A stretch of DNA of 64,000 bases, from the NCBI RefSeq assembly GCF_902459765.1, contig NZ_CABPSP010000001.1, forward strand, positions 186,001-250,000. Direction: 5' to 3'. Both the position numbers and the translations under genes were made by a program. Below the pieces are notes generated by a model that had not been told where the DNA came from, made no database searches, and saw nothing but the letters and a program-made list of their open reading frames with translations. Source of the DNA: Pandoraea anapnoica. GTDB lineage: Bacteria > Pseudomonadota > Gammaproteobacteria > Burkholderiales > Burkholderiaceae. Each line of letters opens with the position of its first letter. Position 1 is the first letter of the stretch. Below are positions 48,313 through 56,980 of this stretch, piece by piece.

Positions 48313-48750
48313 TCAAAGAAACATGCGCTCACGCAGCCAACGTATCAAACGTCCCAGAAACGGGAGTTTGAGATAGACGTCTTCAGTCGCATCCCAATAG
48401 TCCCGCTGATAGGCGACACGACCATCGACCGCGAGCCGAAGATGCGACGCGCCATGGATGATTTGTTCGTCGTCGAGCCAGCGTTTGGCGTGAAAGTGGA
48501 GGTTCCAGACGAGTACCGCCTGGTTGTGCTGGAGCAGTTGCGCCGTGACTTCGAAGCGCGGCACGTCGAGGCGCTCGAACAGATGCATGAGCAGCGACGC
48601 GACTTCGGCCGCGCTGCGGACTTCGTGCAGCGGTGTCTTAACGTAGACGTTGGGGGTGTAGAACTCCCCCAGATTCCCGACGCTCTGGCGCGTCAACGTC
48701 TCGAAGTAGTGGGTCAGGCGCGTGAGCGCGGCGGCGTGATCGATGTCCAT
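48313..48750 (-). CDS. NTF2-like/SnoaL-type protein
   Basis: 145 residues. The sequence FETLTRQSVGNLGEFYTPNVYVKTPLHEVRSAAEVASLLMHLFE and QAVLVWNLHFHAKRWLDDEQIIHGASHLRLAVDGRVAYQRDYWD is typical of the NTF2-like cone fold with a ligand pocket. The ATG at 48750 is preferred to a GTG at 48756. It is downstream of the chalcone-isomerase-like gene by 24 bases, probably in one operon. The function is unknown. Confidence 0.8.
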   Translation of the reverse strand: MDIDHAAALTRLTHYFETLTRQSVGNLGEFYTPNVYVKTPLHEVRSAAEVASLLMHLFERLDVPRFEVTAQLLQHNQAVLVWNLHFHAKRWLDDEQIIHGASHLRLAVDGRVAYQRDYWDATEDVYLKLPFLGRLIRWLRERMFL

Positions 48751-48774
48751 AGGCACGCGTGTCCGGGCGCGGGC

Positions 48775-49371
48775 TCAGCGGACGTCGCTGATCAGTTCCG
48801 CGCGAAGGTCGGGCGCGCTGGTGCGCGGGTCCAGCCAGATGGCGAAGAATGCGCGTCCGAAGGCGTCGCCTGCGATCTGACCGATGAGCTTGCCGTCCGA
48901 GAAGAAGCGTGTGCCGTCACCCGGCCGGAAGACGCCGGTGAGGTGCTGCCCTGCCGAGACGTCGGGCAAGATGCGCGCAAGTTCTTCGGCCCAGTGCTGG
49001 CGCTCGTCGTCGGTCCCCAATTGCAGCTTGCTCATCTCGATGAGGCTGCGTTGTACAAGCGTGTGGGACTTGAAACTTCGCGCGTAGCGCACGTCGAGCA
49101 CGAGCGGATGCGTGCTCCAGTTGGCGCTGAGGTGGTTGGCGCCGGAGAAGAGGGCTGCGTCGTATAGATGGAAGCCCATTCGCGAGAACGATCCCTGCCC
49201 GACGAGATGCGCGGACGGGATTTCCTGCGAGGCGAGTTGTCCGGCGTCGAACGCCAGAGCGCCAGGCGCTGCCGCCACTGCCATCAAAAAACAGGCGGTG
49301 CGCAACCAAGCGGCAAAGTGGGGACGATGAACTGCGTGCGCCCGGTTTGCCCGATGTGCTCGAAGTGCCAT
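48775..49371 (-). CDS. secreted chalcone isomerase-like protein
   Basis: 198 residues. A signal peptide (AWLRTACFLMAVAAAPGALA) is followed by a domain with GQGSFSRMGFHLYDAALFS, LDVRYARSFKSHTLVQRSLIEM and GTRFFSDGKLIGQIAGDAFGRAFFAIWLDP. This matches the bacterial chalcone isomerase-like family, thought to bind fatty acids rather than make flavonoids. It is likely periplasmic. It pairs with the NTF2-like gene downstream. Confidence 0.8.
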   Translation of the reverse strand: MALRAHRANRAHAVHRPHFAAWLRTACFLMAVAAAPGALAFDAGQLASQEIPSAHLVGQGSFSRMGFHLYDAALFSGANHLSANWSTHPLVLDVRYARSFKSHTLVQRSLIEMSKLQLGTDDERQHWAEELARILPDVSAGQHLTGVFRPGDGTRFFSDGKLIGQIAGDAFGRAFFAIWLDPRTSAPDLRAELISDVR

Positions 49372-50087
49372 GCTCGGCTCCCTATCGTTGAAGGGATCAA
49401 GGATTAAGTCGAGTCGGTCGGCCCATTGGCGGCGCCCGGCTCGTTCTGCCGGTGCGTCTGCCCGTGATACATGTTGCGTAATTGCGACTGAGAACTATCC
49501 TCAAAGTGACGCGTGGCGAGCGGCGGTTGCCGGGCCGCCCTGAGGCGATATCGTCGCAAATTCGGAACGATTGTTTTCAGCGTAGACCATGGGACGCCAC
49601 CTGCGCAGGCCCGTGGCACAAGGACATACCCTGACACCTCGCCCGAAGTCGACCGCCGGACGACCGGGGCAGGGTAATCATCGACCGCGTGCAACAGTCT
49701 TTCAGTAGGTGCGTGTTGGGAAGTCTATTGCCTCCTCAGCTTAGGAGGTTTGCGTGACAATTTGACAGGCGTCAAAATTACGACGCATTACCGTCACGTG
49801 AGTGTCAAACGTCACGGTAATAAAAGGGAATTATGTTATGATTCAAGAGTTTGCCCATATTTTAGTGGGGTCGCTCTAAGCCATTTTGCCAGGATGCGGC
49901 CAGTTAACAGGCGTGAACAGGCGTGAAATCGCCGTCCTTATGCGACGGCAGGGTTCAAGACGTGGAACCGGACGGCGGGGGCCGACCGAGACCCGCTCAC
50001 CGTTTTGTCTGTCGAAATTCGGCGTAAACTTTCACAATACTATCTTGAGTCCTGGTGTAAGGTCTCGCGACCTTGGGGGTAATTGAA
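49372..50087. promoter_or_regulatory. 716-base gene-free region with clustered palindromes
   Basis: No gene is supported here. From 49731 on, several symmetrical sequences cluster: CCTCCT/AGGAGG (49731-49748), TTTGAC-aggc-GTCAAA (49761-49776), and ATTACCGTCACGT (49787-49799) opposite ACGTCACGGTAAT (49809-49821, one mismatch). A 10-base direct tandem AACAGGCGTG follows at 49906-49925. The segment 49820-49865 is AT-rich and could hold a -10 box. All lie upstream of the diiron-protein gene, which may therefore have a complex promoter. Confidence 0.5.
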
Positions 50088-50969
50088 ATGACCGAAATGC
50101 TGTATCCCGAACTGTACAAGTCGCTGGAGGCAGTGCGTTGGAACATGGAGAAGGACATTCCGTGGGACAAATTCGACGCAAGCCAACTCACCGACGATCA
50201 GGCGCGCACCATCAAGATGAATGCCATCACGGAATGGGCGGCGCTGCCGGCTACCGAGATGTTCCTGCGCGACAACCGTGACGACAGCGATTTCTCCGCC
50301 TTCATGAGCGTGTGGTTCTTCGAAGAGCAGAAGCATTCGCTGGTGCTCATGGAGTACCTGCGCCGCTTCCGCCCGGAACTCGTGCCGACCGAAGCCGAGC
50401 TGCACGCTGTGCGTTTCCCGTTCGACCCGGCACCGCCGCTTGAGACGCTGATGCTGCACTTCTGCGGCGAAATCCGCCTGAACCATTGGTATCGCCGTGC
50501 TGCCGAATGGCACACCGAGCCGGTCATCAAGCACATCTATGAAGTCATTTCGCGCGACGAAGCGCGTCATGGCGGCGCCTACCTGCGCTACATGAAGAAG
50601 GCCATGACGACCTTCGGCGACAACGCGCGTGCTGCGTTCGCGAAGATCGGCGTGTTGATGGCTGCAGCGCGTCGCACGGAAAAGCCGCTGCACCCGACCA
50701 ATCTGCACGTGAACAAGGAACTGTTCCCGAACGATACGGTGCAGTCGCGTCTGCCGGAGCCGGAATGGCTCGAACACTGGCTCGACGAGCAAATCAAGTT
50801 CGACGACAGCTGGGAAAAGAAGGTGGTCGAGCGCATTCTGCACAACATGTCGCTGCTGTTCGAGCGCACGTTCGCGACGGCGCAGGACCTGAACCGTTAC
50901 CGCAAGGAAATCACGGTCCGCCTCGCGGCCGTGACCGCACCAGCACCGGCCGTCGCGGCGTCTGCGTAA
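50088..50969 (+). CDS. diiron ferritin-like / acyl-ACP desaturase-like protein
   Basis: 293 residues. Two EExxH-type metal-binding pairs are seen: Glu80-x-x-His83 in FFEEQKHSLVLMEY and Glu158-x-x-His161 in SRDEARHGGAY. Glu49 or Glu57 and Glu128 are further candidate ligands. This is the pattern of the ferritin-like four-helix diiron fold, in the same superfamily as soluble acyl-ACP desaturases and AurF. The reaction is unknown; fatty-acyl oxidation is one guess. I chose the ATG at 50088 over an upstream TTG. It is a single gene preceded by the palindrome-rich region and followed by a terminator. Confidence 0.82.
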   Translation: MTEMLYPELYKSLEAVRWNMEKDIPWDKFDASQLTDDQARTIKMNAITEWAALPATEMFLRDNRDDSDFSAFMSVWFFEEQKHSLVLMEYLRRFRPELVPTEAELHAVRFPFDPAPPLETLMLHFCGEIRLNHWYRRAAEWHTEPVIKHIYEVISRDEARHGGAYLRYMKKAMTTFGDNARAAFAKIGVLMAAARRTEKPLHPTNLHVNKELFPNDTVQSRLPEPEWLEHWLDEQIKFDDSWEKKVVERILHNMSLLFERTFATAQDLNRYRKEITVRLAAVTAPAPAVAASA

Positions 50970-51004
50970 TCGAAAACGCAGGTAGACTTTGCGGTATCAG
51001 CAAG

Positions 51005-51027
51005 AAAGGGGCTTCGGCCCCTTTTTT
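51005..51027 (+). terminator. intrinsic terminator
   Basis: AAAGGGGC and GCCCCTTT pair with a TTCG tetraloop, followed by TTTG. It lies 36 bases after the diiron-protein gene. Confidence 0.93.
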
Positions 51028-51100
51028 GTTTGGGGCGGTAGGGCTCGTGGGACAATAGTGGCCATCTTCGCGAATAGCGCGTCCACTTCGATCGAGCGTC

Positions 51101-51604
51101 ATGTCAACTCCCCAAGTCATTCCTCCGGCCGATTTCGAGGCCAAGATCCTCTCGCGCGAAGCGCTGGCCGCGCTGGCGCCGACGCTGCCGCACCCGCTGG
51201 TGTTCACCAATGGCGTCTTCGACATTCTGCATCGTGGTCATGTGACCTATCTGGCGCAAGCGCGCGCGCTCGGCGAATGTCTGATCGTCGGCGTGAATAC
51301 GGACGCTTCGGTGCGCACCCTGGGTAAGGGCGACGATCGCCCCATCAACAACGAGAATGATCGTGCGGCCTTGCTCGCGGCGTTGCAAAGCGTCGACTAT
51401 GTGGTGACGTTCGGTGAAACGACGCCCGAAGCGCTGATCGCAGCGGTGCGCCCCGACATTCTGGTGAAGGGGGGCGATTACGACATGGACAAGCTGCCCG
51501 AGTCTGCGCTGGTGCGCGGCTGGGGCGGCAAGGCAGTGGCCATTCCGTTCGAACATCAGCGCTCGACGACGTCGCTGCTCAAGAAAGTGCGGGCCCAATC
51601 ATGA
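51101..51604 (+). CDS. rfaE2: D-glycero-beta-D-manno-heptose 1-phosphate adenylyltransferase
   Basis: 167 residues, equivalent to the C-terminal domain of HldE. It makes ADP-heptose precursor for the lipopolysaccharide inner core. FTNGVFDILHRGHVTYL contains the nucleotidyltransferase HxGH motif, and the STTSLLKKVR end is conserved. The kinase half (rfaE1) is not adjacent. The stop overlaps the start of the asparaginase gene by four bases (ATGA). Confidence 0.93.
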   Translation: MSTPQVIPPADFEAKILSREALAALAPTLPHPLVFTNGVFDILHRGHVTYLAQARALGECLIVGVNTDASVRTLGKGDDRPINNENDRAALLAALQSVDYVVTFGETTPEALIAAVRPDILVKGGDYDMDKLPESALVRGWGGKAVAIPFEHQRSTTSLLKKVRAQS

Positions 51605-52608
51605 GTCTCGCCCCTCTCGTTGAAGTCACGCGCGGCGCCAACGGTGTCGATACCGTCGAGTGCATCCATTATGGTTCGGTCGCTGTCGTCGACGCGCAAG
51701 GGCGCTTGCGCTATGCCGCAGGCGATCCGTCGTTCCTCACGTTCTCGCGCTCTACGCTAAAGCCGTTTCAGGCACTGCCTTTCGTGGAAGGCGACGGCGT
51801 GGCGCACTTCGGTCTGACACAACCCGAGCTAGCGTTGCTGTGCGCGAGCCATTCCGGCGAGTCATTTCACGTCGACGGGGTGAAAAGCCTGTTGAGCAAA
51901 GCCGGGTGCGACGAACATCACTTGCAGTGCGGATGTCACGTGCCGACGTTTTATTCCGCCACAGGCAAACGTGCACCCGCCGATCTGAAACCGACACCGC
52001 TGCACCATAACTGCTCGGGCAAACACGCGGGCTTCCTCGCGTACTGCGCGCAACACGGCTTGCCTCTCGACACCTATCTCGATCCCTCACACCCGTTGCA
52101 GCAGCGCATTCGCGCACGTGTGGGCGACGTTGTCGGCGTTGCGGGCGATGCGCTGCCGCTGGGCATCGACGGTTGCTCCGCACCGAACTACGCGTTGCCG
52201 CTCGACAAGCTGGCAGCGGCCTACGCGCGTCTCGCGGCGAGTGACGACGCGGCGCTCTCGACGCTGTTCGACGCGATGACGCAGCAGCCGGAGATGGTGT
52301 CGGGGACTGCACGCAACGACCTTGCGTTCATGCGCATGGCGCCCGGCGACTGGGTGGCGAAGATCGGCGCTGACGGTGTGCAGACCATCGGTGTTCGCTC
52401 CGCTGGCCTGGGCATCGCCATCAAGGTGGTCGACGGCAACATGCGTGCGCTTTACACCGCAGCGGTAGCCGTCCTCAAAGCGCTGGGTCTCGTCGATGCA
52501 CCGGAAGCTACGGGGCTGGCCCCGTGGGTGTCGCCCGTCGTCAAGAACGCACGTGGTACGCAAACCGGCGTTGTGCGGGCTGTCGTTGACTTGAAGCGGG
52601 TGAGTTGA
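51601..52608 (+). CDS. asparaginase (Rhizobium etli type)
   Basis: 335 residues of the Asparaginase_II (Pfam 06089) family, unrelated to the E. coli enzymes. Conserved segments include TFSRSTLKPFQALPFVE, LLCASHSGESFHV, LHHNCSGKHAGFLAYC, GIDGCSAPNYALPL and MVSGTARNDLAFM. It should deamidate L-asparagine in the cytoplasm. Translationally coupled to rfaE2 by an ATGA overlap, although no functional link is evident. Confidence 0.87.
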   Translation: MSLAPLVEVTRGANGVDTVECIHYGSVAVVDAQGRLRYAAGDPSFLTFSRSTLKPFQALPFVEGDGVAHFGLTQPELALLCASHSGESFHVDGVKSLLSKAGCDEHHLQCGCHVPTFYSATGKRAPADLKPTPLHHNCSGKHAGFLAYCAQHGLPLDTYLDPSHPLQQRIRARVGDVVGVAGDALPLGIDGCSAPNYALPLDKLAAAYARLAASDDAALSTLFDAMTQQPEMVSGTARNDLAFMRMAPGDWVAKIGADGVQTIGVRSAGLGIAIKVVDGNMRALYTAAVAVLKALGLVDAPEATGLAPWVSPVVKNARGTQTGVVRAVVDLKRVS

Positions 52609-52645
52609 CGGGCTGACGAGCTGACGAACGGCGAGCGGAGGCCTG

Positions 52646-53497
52646 CTAATGCACTCCGGCGGGTGGACTTCCCGCCGGTGCCGGACATGCTTTCACCAGT
52701 TGTGCCGACCATTGCTGCGTGACGACGCCACGCACCTGCGTTGCCGCGTTCGCATTGATACCGGCAATGCGGTAGATGATCCGGCTCTTGGCATTCGGCC
52801 TTTCGCTCAATTGCGGCGTCAGGCCTTTCTTTTGTGCGGTCGCCATCAGACGCGTCGCGCGATCCTTGTCGTTGAACAGCCCGAGCGAGACAACGATATT
52901 CGAACCTTCGTCGTTGAGCAGGAAGTATTCGGTCACGCCTGCCGAGCGCAATTGCGCCACCTGTTTGTCCGCAGCGGCCTTGTTCGGCGCCGGATCGAGA
53001 TGCACCCAGTAACGCTTGTCGACAGCGACCGACTGGATGTCGCCCTGACCGGCGGGCAGCGCGGCGAGCAGCAGGCCGCGCGCCTGTTGTGCGTCGTTTG
53101 CGGCAAACGGGCCGATATCGAGGCAAGAAGACGTTGCGGCGACTGCGGCCGCCTGAGCCGTGCTGGCATCGCTCGCGACGACGCTTGGCGTAGCCGCAGC
53201 CACCGCCTGAGTCGCAGCCGTTGCGGCTGCGGATGATGCGGCGGCGTCAGGAGACGCGGCATTTCCGCTTGCGTTGTCCGGCGCTTCTGCCACCACCGCC
53301 GAAGCACGTGCCGGTGCCCCGCCACTGATGTCCGCGCCCGTCAGCCGGATGTGCGTGGGGTCGAGTTGCGTCTTGACGCGAGCCGGTTCGCGGCCGGTTT
53401 CCGGCAGCACGTCACGCCATTTCAGCCAGCCCAACTGCACGGCCGCAAATGCTGCGTTTGCCGCGAGAAACATGACGAGCAACAACGCGCGCAACAT
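52646..53497 (-). CDS. SPOR-domain-type membrane protein
   Basis: 283 residues. MLRALLLVMFLAANAAFAAVQLGWL at the N-terminus is a membrane anchor or signal sequence. An Ala-rich linker follows, and the C-terminal ~150 residues (CLDIGPFAANDAQQARGLL, VSLGLFNDKDRATRLMATAQKKG) hold SPOR-like repeats. The ATG at 53497 has GGAGG upstream and starts one base after the coaX stop, so it is coupled to birA-coaX. An ATG at 53527 is an alternative. The role is presumably at the septum or cell wall. Confidence 0.78.
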   Translation of the reverse strand: MLRALLLVMFLAANAAFAAVQLGWLKWRDVLPETGREPARVKTQLDPTHIRLTGADISGGAPARASAVVAEAPDNASGNAASPDAAASSAAATAATQAVAAATPSVVASDASTAQAAAVAATSSCLDIGPFAANDAQQARGLLLAALPAGQGDIQSVAVDKRYWVHLDPAPNKAAADKQVAQLRSAGVTEYFLLNDEGSNIVVSLGLFNDKDRATRLMATAQKKGLTPQLSERPNAKSRIIYRIAGINANAATQVRGVVTQQWSAQLVKACPAPAGSPPAGVH

Positions 53498-53498
53498 C

Positions 53499-54614
53499 TC
53501 AAACGCCTCCTCGTGCTTGTCCGGCATCGCGTGAAACCTCTGCCGGGGTATGGGGCTCGGGGGCGATTGCCGCCGACGATTTAGCCGCGTGTAACGCGAC
53601 TTCATAGAGTCCTGTCGGCACGAGCTGATCGTGCTCGGTAAAGGGCAGTACGAGCGTTTGTGCGAGCGCATGACGCGCCCCGCCGGAAAGCACGCAGCGC
53701 ACGGGTGCGCCGAGCTGTGCTTCGAGCTGTGCGTAGCTGCGTTCGACGAGACCGGCCTGAGCGGCAGCGCATCCGCGAAGAATGGCCTCGGCCGTGCTGC
53801 GTGCGAATGCCTGGCCACCCGAAGGCATCGTGGCGTCGAGCGTTGGCAACTGCGCGGTGCCCTGCGCGAGCGATTGCAGCATCAGGGCTGGGCCCGGGGC
53901 AATCAGCCCACCGAGATAGTCGCCATCGCCGCGCAACGCTTCGATGGTCGTGGCAGTACCCAGTGTCACGATCAGGAGGTGTTCGCCCGGCCATGCGGCA
54001 TGCGCACCGATCAGGCTGGCCCAGCGGTCGCTGCCGAGCTGCGAAGGCGTGTGATAGCCGTTGCGCACGCCCGCCCGCGCGTCGCTCGCGCGCAGTACCT
54101 GAAGCCAGTCGGACGACGCCATGCCCCACAACGTCTGCAACGTCATACGGACGGCCTGTTCGGCGGCATCGCCCGCGACATTGGTGAGCCAGACGCCAGC
54201 GGGTGCCGGGCAGATGAATCCGTCGTGCTGCCCGCCCTGCCCGATGGCGAGCGGCGCAGCGTTGGGAGCGAAGTGCCGACCTTCGGTCTGGCTCCCGTTG
54301 CCATCAGCATCTGGTGTTGAAGAAGCATCCGCCTCCAGTGCCGACCAGCCTGCGCGAATTTGTGTGGCTAGCGTGCGCCACTCGGCGTGATCTACCGCGC
54401 CGCTGGCGAGGAAAGACGGCGATGCGGCGCGCCAATTTGCCGGTCGTACAGCCGGTGCCAATGCCCACTTGATGCGGCTGTTCCCTGCGTCGACCAACAG
54501 CCATGGGGCAGCACTGCCATTGACGCTGCCGCTCGATGCGGCAGGCATGCCGTCCGTGCCCTGCATACTTGCAGATCTCGGTGATGCTGACGACGCTTTA
54601 CGGGGCGCGGACAT
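53499..54614 (-). CDS. coaX: type III pantothenate kinase
   Basis: 371 residues. CoaX phosphorylates pantothenate, the first step of coenzyme A synthesis. LLVDAGNSRIKWAL holds the phosphate-binding DxGN motif, and LIVTLGTATTIEAL and LGGLIAPGPALM are family segments. It is longer than the usual ~260 residues, because of an N-terminal tail of ~35 residues and an insertion around residues 60-130. Its start shares one base with the birA stop. An ATG inside the N-terminal tail could be the true start. Confidence 0.9.
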   Translation of the reverse strand: MSAPRKASSASPRSASMQGTDGMPAASSGSVNGSAAPWLLVDAGNSRIKWALAPAVRPANWRAASPSFLASGAVDHAEWRTLATQIRAGWSALEADASSTPDADGNGSQTEGRHFAPNAAPLAIGQGGQHDGFICPAPAGVWLTNVAGDAAEQAVRMTLQTLWGMASSDWLQVLRASDARAGVRNGYHTPSQLGSDRWASLIGAHAAWPGEHLLIVTLGTATTIEALRGDGDYLGGLIAPGPALMLQSLAQGTAQLPTLDATMPSGGQAFARSTAEAILRGCAAAQAGLVERSYAQLEAQLGAPVRCVLSGGARHALAQTLVLPFTEHDQLVPTGLYEVALHAAKSSAAIAPEPHTPAEVSRDAGQARGGV

Positions 54615-55630
54615 CAGCGGCCTCCCTGCGTTCCGGGAAGCGTCGCTGCGGTAGACGGATCGAGCAACCGCACCGAGACTTCGCCGCTGGCGATTGTGCG
54701 CTCGCCTTCGGTCGTCGCGACACGCAGACAGCCCTGCGAATCGACGCCGAGTGCTACACCGTGCAACACGTCGCGTCCGTGTTCGATCACACGAATCGAC
54801 GATCCGCCGTAGGCGTGCATCGCTTCCCAGTCTTCGCGGAACGCGTCGAAGCGCTGCGCGTCGAAACGCGCCAGCATAGCCGCAAGTCGCTGAACCAAGG
54901 CGACGAGGACCGACGACATATCCGGATCCACGAGGACCGATTCGAGCGCAGCGGGCGGCGTGGCAGGGACCGCTTGCGTGGCGGTGCTGGGCGCGGCTGC
55001 CGTTGCGCTCTGAACCGCCGCGCTGTCGATGCGCGTCGCCACATCGCCCGCATGACGAAGATTGACGCCAATGCCGATGACGACGCCGATGCGCCCCGGC
55101 CCTGCCGGGACCGTCTCGATCAGAATGCCCGCGAGCTTGCCGCCGCGCAGCAGGACGTCGTTGGGCCATTTGAGGCCGAGCGCCTGCGGGGCGGATACCG
55201 GCAGATCCGACAATCCCTCTACGACCGCGACGCCTGTTGCCAGCGACAATCCGGCCAGTTGTGCCGGACCACCGGACATTACATAAGCCAGAGAGAACGT
55301 CAGGCTGTCGCCCGGCAAGCTCTGCCATGCGCGCCCGCGTTGGCCGCGACCGGCGGTCTGATGTATGGCGGCGCGAACCATCGGCGCAGACGAAGGGTCT
55401 TCACGAAGGCGCGCGAGCAGGTCGAGATTGGTGGAGCCCGTGGTGTCCACGACTTCGATCCGCCAGTCGCGGCACACCGCCGCCAGACGCGAGCGAATGC
55501 GCTCACCGTCGAGCTGACGCGCGGCGGTGTCGTGGACGGACGTTGCGCCCGCGCTGGCGCGGCTTTCCGGCGAACCGGACGCCATGGCGTCGAGCGGAGC
55601 GGTGGGCGAAGAAGGTGCGGCGTTATTCAT
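54614..55630 (-). CDS. birA: biotin--[acetyl-CoA-carboxylase] ligase
   Basis: 338 residues. It attaches biotin to carboxylase lysines via biotinyl-AMP. The catalytic domain has DTTGSTNLDLLARL, GRGQRGRAWQSLPGDSLTFSL (biotinyl-AMP loop), and LGLKWPNDVLLRGGKLAGIL. The N-terminal ~60 residues are low complexity and do not form the winged helix that lets E. coli BirA repress bio genes, so this is a ligase only. The ATG at 55630 was chosen. A 60-residue Ala/Thr-rich insertion follows the WPND region. It is first in the birA-coaX-SPOR operon. Confidence 0.93.
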   Translation of the reverse strand: MNNAAPSSPTAPLDAMASGSPESRASAGATSVHDTAARQLDGERIRSRLAAVCRDWRIEVVDTTGSTNLDLLARLREDPSSAPMVRAAIHQTAGRGQRGRAWQSLPGDSLTFSLAYVMSGGPAQLAGLSLATGVAVVEGLSDLPVSAPQALGLKWPNDVLLRGGKLAGILIETVPAGPGRIGVVIGIGVNLRHAGDVATRIDSAAVQSATAAAPSTATQAVPATPPAALESVLVDPDMSSVLVALVQRLAAMLARFDAQRFDAFREDWEAMHAYGGSSIRVIEHGRDVLHGVALGVDSQGCLRVATTEGERTIASGEVSVRLLDPSTAATLPGTQGGR

Positions 55631-55858
55631 GGCTGCTATTGTAGCGGCGAGGTTGGCGCCGCGCCGGTCTGTCCTGCGTCGAAGGCCGTATTTCGGCATT
55701 ATCCGAGGCGCGCGTCGGACAATTCCGGCAGGTTTTCAGCCGCTGCCGGGTTGCCATCGTATGGCCGCGCCTGTACCGTACAATGACCGCGTTTTGCCGC
55801 GCATTTTGCCGGATCCATGCCGGATTTCGGCGAGTTTGTTGTCAGGAGATCCCCAGTT

Positions 55859-56980
55859 TTGAACCTCGATGCCGTACCCACTCTCGAGCTGACCACCTCG
55901 GCGCAAGGCCCGGTGGTCATGCTGCGCGGTCTGTGGACGGCGTTGGCGCTTTCTCAGCGCAAGAAGACGCTCATCGGGCTGGTGCGTGCGTTGCCTCACG
56001 GCGAGCTGGCGTGGGACCTCACTTGTGTGGAGCGCCTCGATCACGTTGGCGCGCAAGCCCTTTGGCGTTACTGGCAACGCAAGTACCCTCAGCGTATCGC
56101 GCTGACCGCCACACAGCGCGCGCTGTTCGATCACCTGGCCGAATTCGACCGCACGCGTCAGAGTCCTGTACCGAAGCGCCGCGTCGATCCCGTGAGCCAA
56201 CTGGGCTATTCGCTCTTCACCCTTGGAGAGCATCTGCGCGACGGCGTCTCGATGTTCGGTCGATTCGTGATCGACCTCGGCCGTGTCGTTCGCCATCCGT
56301 CGCGCGCGCCATGGCTGGAGATGTCAGCGAACATCTACAGTGCCGGGGCGAAGGCACTCGGCATTACAGCGATGGTCGCGTTCCTGATCGGCATCGTTCT
56401 GTCCTATCTGTCAGCTCAACAACTGAAGTTGTATGGGGCAAGTACGTTTATCGTCAATATTCTCGGCCTGTCGGTGATCCGGGAATTGGGGCCAGTGCTT
56501 TCCGCGATTCTCGTCGCGGGGCGCTCAGGGTCGGCGATCACGGCGCAACTGGGTGTGATGCGCGTGACCGAAGAACTGGATGCCATGCGCGTGATGGACA
56601 TCCCGCACGGTTTGCGACTCGTGTTGCCGAAGGTCATCGCGCTGGCCATCGCCATGCCGTTGCTCGTGATGTGGACGAACATTGTCGCGCTGCTCGGCGG
56701 CGCCATCGCCGCGAAGTACGAACTCGGCATCGGACTGCATTATTTCTTCACGACGCTGCCCAATGCCGTTCGTATTGCGAACTTGTGGATCGGTCTGGGG
56801 AAGGGCGTCGTCTTCGGCATGCTGATTGCGTTGGTGGCATGTCACTTCGGCATGCGCGTTAAACCCAACACACAAAGCCTTGGCGAGGGCACGACACAAT
56901 CAGTCGTCACGTCGATCACCGTGGTGATTCTGGCGGATGCCGTCTTCGCCATCCTCTTTCGCAACGTGGGGATCGGCTGA
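55859..56980 (+). CDS. ABC transporter permease, MlaE/YrbE family
   Basis: 373 residues from the TTG at 55859, which has AGGAG nine bases upstream; an ATG at 55817 would add 14 residues. The first ~110 residues form a STAS/MlaB-like domain, and the rest is the MlaE permease (GPVLSAILVAGRSGSAITAQLGVMRVTEELDAM). In the Mla system it carries phospholipids between inner and outer membranes. The fusion replaces a separate MlaB. It is the first gene of a four-gene Mce operon, overlapping the ATPase by one base. Confidence 0.88.
   Translation: MNLDAVPTLELTTSAQGPVVMLRGLWTALALSQRKKTLIGLVRALPHGELAWDLTCVERLDHVGAQALWRYWQRKYPQRIALTATQRALFDHLAEFDRTRQSPVPKRRVDPVSQLGYSLFTLGEHLRDGVSMFGRFVIDLGRVVRHPSRAPWLEMSANIYSAGAKALGITAMVAFLIGIVLSYLSAQQLKLYGASTFIVNILGLSVIRELGPVLSAILVAGRSGSAITAQLGVMRVTEELDAMRVMDIPHGLRLVLPKVIALAIAMPLLVMWTNIVALLGGAIAAKYELGIGLHYFFTTLPNAVRIANLWIGLGKGVVFGMLIALVACHFGMRVKPNTQSLGEGTTQSVVTSITVVILADAVFAILFRNVGIG

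Noticed and set aside
49404-49694. A 96-codon minus-strand frame in the gap before the diiron gene
   Set aside because: No domain, signal peptide or convincing ribosome-binding site, and the composition looks random.
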